DNA of 27,189 nucleotides, taken from positions 1 to 27,189 of the forward strand of contig CALMFQ010000500.1 in assembly GCA_937863215.1 (NCBI GenBank), read 5' to 3'. This document shows, piece by piece, positions 16,272 to 24,285 of this stretch (the stretch's first letter is position 1; each line of letters starts with the position of its first letter). The translations under genes and the position numbers were made by a program. A model generated the notes under the pieces. The model saw only the letters and a program-made list of their open reading frames with translations, searched no databases and had not been told where the DNA came from. The stretch comes from an uncultured Pseudomonadota bacterium (GTDB lineage: Bacteria; Pseudomonadota; Gammaproteobacteria; Burkholderiales; SCOH01).

Positions 16272-17222
16272 TCAGGTCGAGCCGTGGATGCCCGCGCCAT
16301 GTGCCTGTTGATCGGCATGGTAAGAGCTACGCACCATTGCACCTACCGCAGCGTGTTTGAAGCCCATTGCGTAGGCCTTGTTCTCGAACATCTTGAAGGT
16401 ATCCGGGTGTACATAGCGCTGCACCGGCAAGTGGCCGTTGGATGGCTGCAGATACTGGCCGATGGTGATCATGTCGATGTTGTGGTCGCGCATGTCCTGC
16501 ATGGTCTGCAGGATTTCCTCGTCGGTTTCGCCGAGGCCGACCATGATGCCGGATTTGGTCGGTACCCACGGGAAGCGTTGCTTGAAATCGCGCAGCAGCT
16601 GCAGCGAGTGGGCGTAATCGGCACCGGGGCGGGCGGCTTTGTAGAGGCGTGGCACGGTTTCCAGATTGTGGTTCATTACGTCCGGCAGGCCGTTGACGAA
16701 GGTTTGCAGCGCTACTTCCAGGCGACCACGGAAGTCCGGCACCAGCACCTCGATTTGGGTTGCCGGCGACAATTCGCGGCTGGCCTGGATGCAGTCGACA
16801 AAATGCTGCGCACCGCCGTCGCGCAGATCGTCGCGATCTACCGAGGTGATCACTACGTATTTGAGCTTGAGCGCGGCGATGGTTTCGCCCAGATGGCGCG
16901 GCTCATCGGCATCCAGCGGGTTGGGGCGGCCATGGCCGACGTCGCAGAACGGGCAACGACGGGTGCAGATGTCGCCCATGATCATGAAGGTGGCGGTGCC
17001 TTTGCCGAAACATTCACCGATATTCGGGCACGAGGCTTCTTCGCAGACGGTGTGCAGCTTCTGCTCGCGCAGGATCTGTTTGATCTCGTAAAAGCGCGAG
17101 CCGGATGGGCTCTTGACGCGAATCCAGTCGGGTTTCGGCAGGCGTTCGGTGGCCGGTACGATTTTGATCGGGATACGCGCGGTCTTGTCGGCGCCTTTGA
17201 GTTTGATTTTTTCGTCAGTCAT
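16272..17222 (-). CDS. lipA: Lipoyl synthase
   Basis: LipA is a radical-SAM enzyme that inserts two sulfurs into protein-bound octanoyl groups to form lipoate for the 2-oxoacid dehydrogenases and the glycine cleavage system. The 316-residue product carries both [4Fe-4S] sites: the auxiliary cluster CEEASCPNIGEC (C60, C65, C71) and the radical-SAM CTRRCPFC (C86, C90, C93). The conserved RSSY sits near the C-terminus, in VRSSYHADQQ. It overlaps lipB by 4 bp and is the last gene of its run, followed by a hairpin terminator. Length and motifs are normal. Confidence 0.98.
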   Translation of the reverse strand: MTDEKIKLKGADKTARIPIKIVPATERLPKPDWIRVKSPSGSRFYEIKQILREQKLHTVCEEASCPNIGECFGKGTATFMIMGDICTRRCPFCDVGHGRPNPLDADEPRHLGETIAALKLKYVVITSVDRDDLRDGGAQHFVDCIQASRELSPATQIEVLVPDFRGRLEVALQTFVNGLPDVMNHNLETVPRLYKAARPGADYAHSLQLLRDFKQRFPWVPTKSGIMVGLGETDEEILQTMQDMRDHNIDMITIGQYLQPSNGHLPVQRYVHPDTFKMFENKAYAMGFKHAAVGAMVRSSYHADQQAHGAGIHGST

Positions 17223-17890
17223 GGTTTTACCGCAATAGTGTGGTGCAGATGGGCGAGAAAGCGTTCGCTGATGTCTTCGAAGCGATCGTTCACGCCCAAC
17301 TCGCGAAGCTGGGTCATGCGCATGTTGGCATAGCCGCAGGGGTTGATCCAGTTGAATGGCGCCATGTCCATGTCGATGTTGAGGCTGACGCCATGATAAG
17401 TGCAGCCGTGTTTGACGCGCAGCCCGATCGAGGCGACCTTGGCTTCATCGACGTAAACGCCGGGCGCATCAACCTTGCCGTAGGCGTTGATGCCGTATTC
17501 CGCCAGCAGGTCGATCACCGCTTGCTCGATGGCGCGCACCAGTGCACGGATCGAGGTGCCATAACGGTCCAGTTGCAGCAGCAGATACACCACCAGCTGG
17601 CCGGGGCCGTGATAGGTGACTTGCCCGCCACGGTCGGTCTGCACAATCGGGATCGGCGTCAGCTGCAGGATGTGTTCCGGCTTGCCGGCCAGGCCCTGGG
17701 TGAATACCGGCGGGTGTTGCAGCAGCCATAGTTCGTCTGCGGTGTCGGCGTTGCGTTGTGCGGTGAATTCCTGCATCGCGGCGAACGTCGGCTGGTAGTC
17801 AACCAGCCCCAGACGCCGTACCAGCAGATTCGGGCTGCCGCTGGCGGCGACTTCGATGGCTTGCTCGATCACTTGCGCTCCTGTCGCCAT
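17219..17890 (-). CDS. lipB: Octanoyl-[acyl-carrier-protein]:protein N-octanoyltransferase
   Basis: LipB moves octanoate from ACP onto the lipoyl domains, supplying the substrate of LipA. The 223-residue product contains LWLLQHPPVFTQG, DRGGQVTYHGPGQLVVY (86-102), K151 in EAKVASIGLR and C185 in INPCGYANM. These are the lysine and cysteine expected for catalysis. Its stop overlaps the lipA start (17219-17222), and the ybeD-type gene ends 23 bp upstream. The first 20 or so residues are variable, so a start slightly downstream is possible. Confidence 0.97.
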   Translation of the reverse strand: MATGAQVIEQAIEVAASGSPNLLVRRLGLVDYQPTFAAMQEFTAQRNADTADELWLLQHPPVFTQGLAGKPEHILQLTPIPIVQTDRGGQVTYHGPGQLVVYLLLQLDRYGTSIRALVRAIEQAVIDLLAEYGINAYGKVDAPGVYVDEAKVASIGLRVKHGCTYHGVSLNIDMDMAPFNWINPCGYANMRMTQLRELGVNDRFEDISERFLAHLHHTIAVKP

Positions 17891-17913
17891 CGCTCCGTAG
17901 CGGAAGAGGGCGG

Positions 17914-18183
17914 TTACAAAACGATTTTCACCAGCGGGTGGCCGGTCAGTTCCATGTACAGATTGTCGAGTTGCGGTTTCGACGTGGCATTGATGGTAAC
18001 GGTAACCGAGAGGTAATTGCCATTCTTGCTAACCCGCATATCCAGATCGGCCGCGGTGACATCCGGCGCATGCTTGATGGCGATATCGAGCACCACTTGG
18101 CCGAAATCTTCGCTGCGCGCTCCCATCACCTTGATCGGAAAGCGACACGGAAATTCAATCAGGGTTTCCTGTTGCTGGGTCAT
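17914..18183 (-). CDS. ybeD: YbeD/DUF493-family protein
   Basis: This 89-residue protein has the family pattern FPCRFPIKVMG (11-21), SKNGNYLSVTVTI (52-64) and QLDNLYMELTGHPLVKIVL at the C-terminus. The family has an ACT-like fold and sits with lipB in many proteobacteria. The molecular role is not established, though a regulatory part in lipoate metabolism is often suggested from context. It overlaps the aminotransferase gene by 4 bp (ATGA, 18180-18183) and is followed by lipB. Confidence 0.93.
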   Translation of the reverse strand: MTQQQETLIEFPCRFPIKVMGARSEDFGQVVLDIAIKHAPDVTAADLDMRVSKNGNYLSVTVTINATSKPQLDNLYMELTGHPLVKIVL

Positions 18184-19040
18184 GAAGCGCCTCCCTGACG
18201 CAATACATTGTGTTTGAACGCCTGATACCAGGCATCCATCTGCGGCGCCAGCGCTCCGGGCTTGCCACTACCGACCGGCTGGCCGTCGAGCCGGGTGATC
18301 GGCAGGATTTCGCGCGTGCTGGAAGTCATCCAGATTTCGTCCGCCGCGCGCAGCTCGCTGTCGCCGATCGGTCTTACTTCACAACAGATATGGTTGGCTG
18401 CCGCCAATTCCAAGACTACGTCGTAGGTTATGCCGGACAGCATCAGCTGCGACTTGGGCGGGCACAGCAGCACGCCGTTCTTGACCGCGAAGATATTGCT
18501 TGCAGCGCCTTCGGTGAGCCAGCCGTCGCGCAGCAACACCGTCTCGGCGCAACCCTGCGCCAATGCTTCGTTGCGCAGCAGCACATTGGCCAGCAGCGCC
18601 AGCGATTTGATGTCGCAGCGCAGCCAGCGATAATCCTCGCGGCTGATGGCGCTGACGCCCTGTGCCTTGAGTTCGGCGCTGGCGGTGATCAGCGGCATCG
18701 GGTAGATCAATGTGCTCGGCTGCACCGGATCGGGAAACGGAAAGTCGCGGTTCGGTCCGCAGCCGCGGGTAACCTGCACATACACCTGCTGGTCGGCGAA
18801 ATCCTGCTGCGCGATCGCCTGCAGGATCAATTCGCGCCATTGTGCCTGGCTCAGCGGATTGGCCAGCCGGATGCTGTCGAGGCTGGCCTGCAGCCGGCGC
18901 AGGTGCTCATCGAGGCGGAACGGGTGCCGGGAATACACCGGAACCACTTCGTACACGCCATCGGCGAACAGGAAGCCGCGATCCAGTACCGACACGCTGG
19001 CCTGGGCCAGCGGCTGCCACTGGCCGTTGAGATAGATCAT
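18180..19040 (-). CDS. dat: D-amino-acid aminotransferase (class IV PLP aminotransferase)
   Basis: This fold-type IV PLP enzyme of 286 residues begins MIYLNGQWQPLAQASVSVLDRGF. Motifs: FADGVYEVVPVY (25-36), VQVTRGCGPNRDFPFP, the Schiff-base lysine K145 in CDIKSLALLANVL, and LTEGAASNIF binding the cofactor phosphate. This pattern fits D-amino-acid aminotransferases better than branched-chain ones. It interconverts D-alanine or D-glutamate with their keto acids in the cytoplasm. I use the ATG at 19038-19040, which overlaps the GNAT stop by 4 bp; the frame is open 17 codons further but without family-like sequence. Close linkage to dacA suits D-alanine handling. Confidence 0.93.
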   Translation of the reverse strand: MIYLNGQWQPLAQASVSVLDRGFLFADGVYEVVPVYSRHPFRLDEHLRRLQASLDSIRLANPLSQAQWRELILQAIAQQDFADQQVYVQVTRGCGPNRDFPFPDPVQPSTLIYPMPLITASAELKAQGVSAISREDYRWLRCDIKSLALLANVLLRNEALAQGCAETVLLRDGWLTEGAASNIFAVKNGVLLCPPKSQLMLSGITYDVVLELAAANHICCEVRPIGDSELRAADEIWMTSSTREILPITRLDGQPVGSGKPGALAPQMDAWYQAFKHNVLRQGGAS

Positions 19041-19495
19041 GCTTGCTCCGGAAGCTGTTTGACCAGCACATGCTGGGTCTTGGTCACGCAATAGCCCTGC
19101 CGCAGATAGAAATGATGCGCCTCGTGGCGGATGGTATTGGAACGCAGGAACAGCGCATGCACGCCGCGCGCCTTGGCCCAGCCTTCGGCCGCCGCCAGCA
19201 GCAGGTTGCCGACGCGATGGCCGCGCACGGCTTCATCGACGACGAAACCGGTGATTTCCACCATCGGCGGCATTTCCAGCAACGCACGCAATTCCAGTGC
19301 AACCCACGCCAGCGGCTTGATGTCCTCGCCAACGCCAACCAGCACCGTTTTGTCCGGGTGCTCAAGGATCTGCCGCAGGTTTTGCTGCAATTGCGCTGCG
19401 CTCAGCTCGAAACCGAGCTGCCGGCACAGCGCCAACAGCGCCGGCGCATCACCGGGTGTGGCTACGCGGATCAGGATCAGGGCTGATTCTGGCAT
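19037..19495 (-). CDS. GNAT-family N-acetyltransferase
   Basis: The 152-residue product starts IRVATPGDAPALLALCRQLGFE, the usual GNAT opening. It has ITGFVVDEAVRGHRVGNLLL with the acetyl-CoA loop RGHRVG (91-96), then LRSNTIRHEAHHFYLRQGY. The substrate is unknown. It overlaps the D-amino-acid aminotransferase gene by 4 bp, so it is translated with that gene. An amino acid, antibiotic or protein N-terminus could be acetylated; nothing in the sequence decides. Confidence 0.88.
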   Translation of the reverse strand: MPESALILIRVATPGDAPALLALCRQLGFELSAAQLQQNLRQILEHPDKTVLVGVGEDIKPLAWVALELRALLEMPPMVEITGFVVDEAVRGHRVGNLLLAAAEGWAKARGVHALFLRSNTIRHEAHHFYLRQGYCVTKTQHVLVKQLPEQA

Positions 19496-19548
19496 GACTT
19501 CGCTTTCCTGCTGGAGGGGCGTAATGCTTCATCATAGCGCCTTGATCC

Positions 19549-19564
19549 GCCCGCTGCGCCGGGC
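19549..19564 (-). terminator. Short GC-rich hairpin just after dacA
   Basis: GCCCG (19549-19553) pairs with CGGGC (19560-19564) around a 6-nt loop, starting 2 bp after the dacA stop on the minus strand. No T-run follows. It may stabilise or attenuate rather than end the transcript, so dacA could still be co-transcribed with the GNAT-dat-ybeD-lipB-lipA genes. Confidence 0.3.
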
Positions 19565-19566
19565 TG

Positions 19567-20709
19567 TTACTTGAACATCAGACGCACGCTGTCCCAGCTG
19601 CGGCCGAAGAAGCCGGCCTGCTGCACCGTTGCCAGCGCCACCACCGGATATTCGCCCAGCGGCTGGCCGTTCAGTTCCAGCTTGACCTTGCCCACGGCCT
19701 GGCCGGCCGATACCGGTGCGATCAGCGGCTGCTGGGTGGTCAGGGTTGCCTTGATGTTGCCGGCCTGGCCTTTCGGCACCGACAGGTACAGGTCACGGTT
19801 GAAGCCGATTTTCACGTCTTCGGCCTGACCTTTCCAGACTTTCAGTGTCTGCAGCGACTGGTTGCGGCTGTAGACCTTGGGCGTGTCGAAGAACTGCAGG
19901 CCGTAATTGAGCAGCTTGGCGCTTTCCGATTCGCGCACGTTGGCGGACGAAGTACCCAGTACCACCGACATCACACGGCGGCCTTCGCGCCTGGAAGTTG
20001 CCACCAGGCAATAGCCGGCACTTTCAGTGTGGCCGGTTTTCATGCCATCGACGTTGGGATCTTTCCACAGCAGGCCGTTGCGGTTCGGCTGGGTGATCTT
20101 GTTGTAGGTGTATTCCTTTTTCGAATAGATCGGGAAATATTCCGGATAATCGCGCACGATCGCCGCCGCCAGTGTCGCCAGGTCGGCGGCAGTGGTGTAG
20201 TGCTGCGGATGCGGCAGGCCGGTCGAATTCATGAAGTGGGTGCCCTTCATGCCCAGCCGTTGCGCTTCGCGATTCATCATTTGCGCGAACACGTCTTCGC
20301 TGCCGGCAATCGCCTCTGCCAGCGCGATACAGGCATCGTTGCCGGACTGGATGATCATGCCCTGGATCAGCTCGTTGACCGTCACCGGGGTTTTCAGGTC
20401 GATGAACATGCGCGAGCCTTCGGCACGCCAGGCTTTTTCCGATACCGGAATCACCTGATCGATCTTGATCGTACCTTGCTTGATCGCCTTGAAGGTCAGG
20501 TAGGCGGTCATCAGTTTGGTCAGCGACGCCGGTTCGACGCGATCGTCGGCGGCCTTGGAGGCCAGTGTCTGATTGCTGTAGAAATCCTTGAGGAAATACG
20601 AACGTGCCGCAACATCGGGCGGCGGCGGGGTCATGCTTGTCGCGTTGGCCACCTGGGCCAGGGCTGCAACACAGGCGAACGAATACAGGGCTTTTTGTAC
20701 GGCTTTCAT
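19567..20709 (-). CDS. dacA: D-alanyl-D-alanine carboxypeptidase (PBP5/6 type)
   Basis: This low-molecular-weight penicillin-binding protein removes the terminal D-Ala from peptidoglycan pentapeptides in the periplasm. The 380-residue product has a signal peptide (about 1-23, MKAVQKALYSFACVAALAQVA in outline). It has the serine-peptidase motifs SLTK (S62-K65), SGN (122-124) and KTG (224-226), a C-terminal PBP5 beta domain (about 280-365), and an amphipathic tail WDSVRLMFK for membrane attachment. It heads the run containing dat, ybeD, lipB and lipA, the order seen in many proteobacteria. A 71-bp gap separates it from the GNAT gene. Confidence 0.97.
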   Translation of the reverse strand: MKAVQKALYSFACVAALAQVANATSMTPPPPDVAARSYFLKDFYSNQTLASKAADDRVEPASLTKLMTAYLTFKAIKQGTIKIDQVIPVSEKAWRAEGSRMFIDLKTPVTVNELIQGMIIQSGNDACIALAEAIAGSEDVFAQMMNREAQRLGMKGTHFMNSTGLPHPQHYTTAADLATLAAAIVRDYPEYFPIYSKKEYTYNKITQPNRNGLLWKDPNVDGMKTGHTESAGYCLVATSRREGRRVMSVVLGTSSANVRESESAKLLNYGLQFFDTPKVYSRNQSLQTLKVWKGQAEDVKIGFNRDLYLSVPKGQAGNIKATLTTQQPLIAPVSAGQAVGKVKLELNGQPLGEYPVVALATVQQAGFFGRSWDSVRLMFK

Positions 20710-20744
20710 GATTGGATCGTCGGGCTCAAAACAGGGATTGTTGG

Positions 20745-20760
20745 GCCGCGCAGGCGCGGC
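20745..20760. repeat. Perfect GC-rich hairpin between rapA and dacA
   Basis: GCCGCGC (20745-20751) and GCGCGGC (20754-20760) form a 7-bp perfect stem around AG. It lies 80 bp past the rapA stop and 35 bp before the dacA start, both on the minus strand. It could be the rapA terminator (no T-run) or part of the dacA leader. The rest of the 131-bp gap shows no gene. Confidence 0.4.
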
Positions 20761-20840
20761 GTCAAAAGGATGCGTTATCCAGAAAACAAGAATACGGCGA
20801 TGCTGCAGTTGTCGGCTGCAACACCGCCGCAGACACGCTA

Positions 20841-23687
20841 TCAGCTGGCGAGTATCACGCGCACCGCTTCCAGGCGCAATTGCGCCGCCTGGATCGCGTT
20901 GGCCAGCTGTTGCTTCTGCTCGCGCAGATAATCGATTTCATACTGCGGCACACTCGGGTTTACCGCCCGCAGACCTTCCATGCGACGGATTTCCGCGTCC
21001 AGCTCGGCCGCCATTGCCGTTGCTGCCTGCTGGCAGTATTTCGGCAGTTCGATATCGGCCAGCTGTTCCGATGCGGTCAGCATGCGCTGGATATCCGCCT
21101 GCTTCATGCGCACGATCTGGTTGGCCAGATCGGCTTCCACCGGCACGTGCTCGATGCCCGGCAGGCGCGGGTTGATGTTGAGCACGCGGCCGCTGGCATC
21201 GACGATCTGGCGTAGTGTCAGCGGCGGCAGGAAGCGGCCGGCACGCAGGCGTTTCGGCGCCGCGCACTGGATGGTGAATACGGTTTCCAGCAGCACGGTG
21301 CCAGGTTTGACCTTTTGCGTGTCGATTACCGTGACTGCCGAATTGCCGTACTGGCTTTCGCGCAGCCAGTCGAGCGCGGCACGCACCATCGGGTGTTCCC
21401 AGGTGAGGAACTGCAGTTCTTCGCGGCCGAGTGCGGTGGTGCGGTCGAAAGTCACCAGCGTGCCTTCGTCGTCCAGCTCCGGCAGGTGCGGGATCAGCAT
21501 GTTTTCGCCCGGCAGCAGCCGGTAGACCTGGTGCGCGTGTTCCTCGAAATCGACACCGATGGCGCCGAAAACTTTTTCCATGAACTGGAACAGCGTTTTG
21601 CCGCGCTCTTCGTCGGCAATCTGCTCGCGCAACCGGTCGGCGTGCGGCTGGCGGCAGGAATTCAGCTCCAGCAGCCGGTCACGGCCCTGTTCCAGCTCTT
21701 CGGTCAGGTGCCGGTTGAGTTTCTGCGACAGCTTGATCAGCTCGTCGATGGCTTGCTTGTTGGATGACTCGAACAGCACCGTCTGCAGCCGTTCCTCGAC
21801 CACTTCGTACAGCGTGTGGCCGGCCGGGCAGGTGTGCTCCAGTGCGTCGATGCCTTCGTGCACCCAGCGCAACAGCACATGCTGTGCGGTGTCTTCGAAA
21901 TACGGCACGTGCAGGTGGATGGTTTCGGTCTGGCCGATACGGTCGAGACGGCCGATGCGCTGTTCCAGCAGATCCGGCGACAGCGGAATGTCGAACAGCA
22001 CCAGATTGTGGGCGAACTGGAAGTTGCGGCCTTCCGAACCGATTTCCGAACAGATCAGCGCCTGTGCGCCATCGTGCATGTCGGCAAAATAGGCGGCGGC
22101 ACGGTCGCGGTTGGTCAGGCTCATGCCCTCGTGGAAAATCACGGTGCGGATGCCAGCCAGGCGCAGCTTTTCTTCCAGATCGATGGCGGTCATCGCGCGG
22201 TGGCAGATTACCAGTACTTTTTCGCCGCGCAGCGATTTCAACAGCTCGATCAGCCACGGCACGCGCGGGTCGAACTGCAGCCAGTCTTCGTCGCGCAGCA
22301 TTTCCGGGTACAACAGCGGGTTGATCTCGTTGTCCAGCGAGGCAAAAGCTTCGGCGTAGTCGTACGGCAGCGACAGCGGGTAAGTGTGCAGCTGGCGTTC
22401 CGGGAAGCCCTTGACCGTGGCACGGGTGTTGCGGAATAGCAGCCGGCCGGTGCCGTGGCGGTCGATCAGGTTGTTCAGCAGCAGGGTGCGGGTCTGTTCG
22501 CGCTCGTCGTCCGGTGTTGCCGGATTGGCCAGTTTGCTGACCAGCGGCAACTGGTCGTCTTCGAGAAAGCCGACCAGCGTGGCGATGCCGGCTTCCGGCA
22601 GTACCGCGTGTTCCAGCAGCACTTGCGCCGCTTCGGCCAGCGGTACGAAATCGGCTTCTTCCTCGAGAAAGTCGGAATAGTCGTAAAAGCGATCCGGATC
22701 GAGCAGGCGCAGGCGGGCAAAGTGGCTTTGCTGACCGAGCTGTTCCGGCGTCGCGGTCAACAGCAGCACCGATGGGGTCTTGCGCGCCAGTTGTTCGATG
22801 GCCGCGTATTCCTTGCTGACGCGGTGCTCCTCCCAGATCAGGTGGTGCGCCTCGTCGACGATCAGCATGTCCCATTGCACTTCCAGCGCCTGCTGCAGCC
22901 GCTTGGGCTTTTTCGCCAGCAGATCGATCGACACCAGGATCAGGTTTTCGCTGTCGAACGGATTCTCGCCGGTTTCGTCGAATTCGACGCAGCGTTCTTC
23001 GTCGAACAGCGAGAATTTGAGGTTGAAGCGGCGCAGCATTTCCACCAGCCACTGGTGTTGCAGCGAATCCGGCACGGTGATCAGCACCCGGCTGGCGCGC
23101 TCGGTCAGCAATTGCTGTTGCAGGATCAGCCCGGCTTCGATGGTTTTACCCAGGCCGACTTCGTCCGCCAGCAACACACGCGGCGCGGCGCGGTTGGCGA
23201 CTTCGCGGGCGATGTACAGCTGGTGCGGGATCAGGCTGGTACGGGCGCCGATCAGGCCGGTCAGTGGCGATTGCTCAAGTTTCTGCAGATGCTGCAGCGC
23301 TTCGACGCGCAGATGCAGCCAGTCGTCGCTGTCGATCTGGCCGGCAAACAGGCGTTGCTGTGGCTGGTTGAACTGCAGGTGGTGATCGAGATCGGTTTCC
23401 GGCAGCGCTACCTGCTTGCCATCGTGCTTGCCGATGTAGGTCAGCAGACCGCCGGCCTCTTTCACATCGGTAACCTGCAGCTTCCAGCCGTGGCGGGTGC
23501 CGGCTGCATCGCCGGGGTGGAATATCACCCGCGTCAGCGGTGCATTGTTTTTGGCGTAAACGCGGGTTTCCTTGCTGGCGGGAAACTCGATTTTCACCAG
23601 GCGGAAATCGACTTCGGCGACCTGGCCCAGGCCAAGTTCGGTTTCGGTATCACTGATCCAGCGTTGGCCGGGGACAAATCTGTGCAT
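20841..23687 (-). CDS. rapA: RNA polymerase-associated ATPase RapA (Swi2/Snf2 helicase-like)
   Basis: RapA binds RNA polymerase and uses ATP to recycle it from stalled post-termination complexes. From the ATG at 23687 the product is 948 residues. It has an N-terminal Tudor-like part (MHRFVPGQRWISDTETELGLG), Walker A DEVGLGKTIEAG (K181), the DEAH box VDEAHHL (278-281), and the motif VI region LLEQRIGRLDRIGQT. The RapA-specific C-terminal domain runs to the end. The ATG at 23714 adds nine residues and a GTG/ATG at 23738 adds more. I prefer 23687 because it aligns with the MPFTLGQRW start of E. coli RapA. RapA is best known in gammaproteobacteria. Confidence 0.95.
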   Translation of the reverse strand: MHRFVPGQRWISDTETELGLGQVAEVDFRLVKIEFPASKETRVYAKNNAPLTRVIFHPGDAAGTRHGWKLQVTDVKEAGGLLTYIGKHDGKQVALPETDLDHHLQFNQPQQRLFAGQIDSDDWLHLRVEALQHLQKLEQSPLTGLIGARTSLIPHQLYIAREVANRAAPRVLLADEVGLGKTIEAGLILQQQLLTERASRVLITVPDSLQHQWLVEMLRRFNLKFSLFDEERCVEFDETGENPFDSENLILVSIDLLAKKPKRLQQALEVQWDMLIVDEAHHLIWEEHRVSKEYAAIEQLARKTPSVLLLTATPEQLGQQSHFARLRLLDPDRFYDYSDFLEEEADFVPLAEAAQVLLEHAVLPEAGIATLVGFLEDDQLPLVSKLANPATPDDEREQTRTLLLNNLIDRHGTGRLLFRNTRATVKGFPERQLHTYPLSLPYDYAEAFASLDNEINPLLYPEMLRDEDWLQFDPRVPWLIELLKSLRGEKVLVICHRAMTAIDLEEKLRLAGIRTVIFHEGMSLTNRDRAAAYFADMHDGAQALICSEIGSEGRNFQFAHNLVLFDIPLSPDLLEQRIGRLDRIGQTETIHLHVPYFEDTAQHVLLRWVHEGIDALEHTCPAGHTLYEVVEERLQTVLFESSNKQAIDELIKLSQKLNRHLTEELEQGRDRLLELNSCRQPHADRLREQIADEERGKTLFQFMEKVFGAIGVDFEEHAHQVYRLLPGENMLIPHLPELDDEGTLVTFDRTTALGREELQFLTWEHPMVRAALDWLRESQYGNSAVTVIDTQKVKPGTVLLETVFTIQCAAPKRLRAGRFLPPLTLRQIVDASGRVLNINPRLPGIEHVPVEADLANQIVRMKQADIQRMLTASEQLADIELPKYCQQAATAMAAELDAEIRRMEGLRAVNPSVPQYEIDYLREQKQQLANAIQAAQLRLEAVRVILAS

Positions 23688-23720
23688 GTGGGGCAAGTCC
23701 GGAAAGGTGTTCATGCCAGC

Positions 23721-23736
23721 GCCGGCCAAAGCCGGC
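23721..23736 (-). repeat. Hairpin immediately upstream of rapA
   Basis: GCCGGC (23721-23726) and GCCGGC (23731-23736) form a perfect 6-bp stem around CAAA. It lies between the MEKHLA-protein stop and the rapA start, 34 bp before the chosen rapA ATG and 7 bp before the alternative ATG at 23714. In the rapA mRNA it could affect translation or act as a weak processing or termination site. The remainder of the 94-bp gap is featureless. Confidence 0.35.
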
Positions 23737-23781
23737 AACAGGCGGATATGCTATTGCAGAGTGGGGGTTGATCGTGGATTT

Positions 23782-24285
23782 TCAAGCATCGCCGGCTGCC
23801 AATTCTTGCCAGCCGGCAAAGCTGGCGGCCTGACCGCAATAGACGCCGGCAGTGTCGTAGAGGTTCCATATCGTCGCATCCAGCATGCGGAAACGCTGGC
23901 CGTCGGCGGCAATGCGCACGCCACTGTAGCCGCTGTAGCAGCCGTTGGCGCTGACCTGGCGCATCAGTGCGGCACGTGCCTGCTGCAGGCCGGCTTCGGC
24001 GGTCTGACGCGATGGCGTCTGCACGAATTGCTGCCACGGCATGCGCCACAACTGCAGCGCCAGCCGGTTGGCGTAATTCAGGACCGGATCGGCCTCGGTG
24101 CCGTGCGCAACGATCACCAGCGGTGCCTGCCACAGCTGCGGCGCCAGCGGCAGGGCGGGATCGACCGTCAGCAGCGGCCGGCCGAGCAGGCGCCGGTGGC
24201 TGTCGAGCAGGTTGCGCAGATGCCGCTCGCGCCACGCGGTGGGCTGATCCGGTGCGCTGCTGAGTGCATTGTCAGGGGCGACCAT
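23782..24285 (-). CDS. MEKHLA-domain protein
   Basis: This 167-residue protein is almost entirely one MEKHLA domain, a PAS-related fold also found at the C-terminus of plant HD-ZIP III transcription factors. Conserved patterns: LLDSHRRLLGRPLL (27-40), VIVAHGTEADPVLNYAN (57-73), PSRQTAEAGLQQARA (91-105), GYSGVRIAADGQRF (119-132) and GQAASFAGW (151-159). The ATG at 24283-24285 is preceded by GGAG with an ideal 4-nt gap, which decides the start over the frame reaching 24336. It overlaps the upstream J-like gene by 14 bp. Stand-alone bacterial members have no settled function; a sensor or ligand-binding role is only a guess. Confidence 0.85.
   Translation of the reverse strand: MVAPDNALSSAPDQPTAWRERHLRNLLDSHRRLLGRPLLTVDPALPLAPQLWQAPLVIVAHGTEADPVLNYANRLALQLWRMPWQQFVQTPSRQTAEAGLQQARAALMRQVSANGCYSGYSGVRIAADGQRFRMLDATIWNLYDTAGVYCGQAASFAGWQELAAGDA

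Noticed and set aside
20771..20785. DnaA-box-like TTATCCAGA between rapA and dacA
   Set aside because: It is a single isolated 8/9 match without neighbours or AT-rich DNA, as expected by chance; unlike the cluster at 6359-6752.
22455..23771. Open frame of 438 codons antisense to rapA (plus strand)
   Set aside because: Low-complexity translation rich in Gln, Arg and Val opposite a clear rapA; no motifs and no ribosome binding site.
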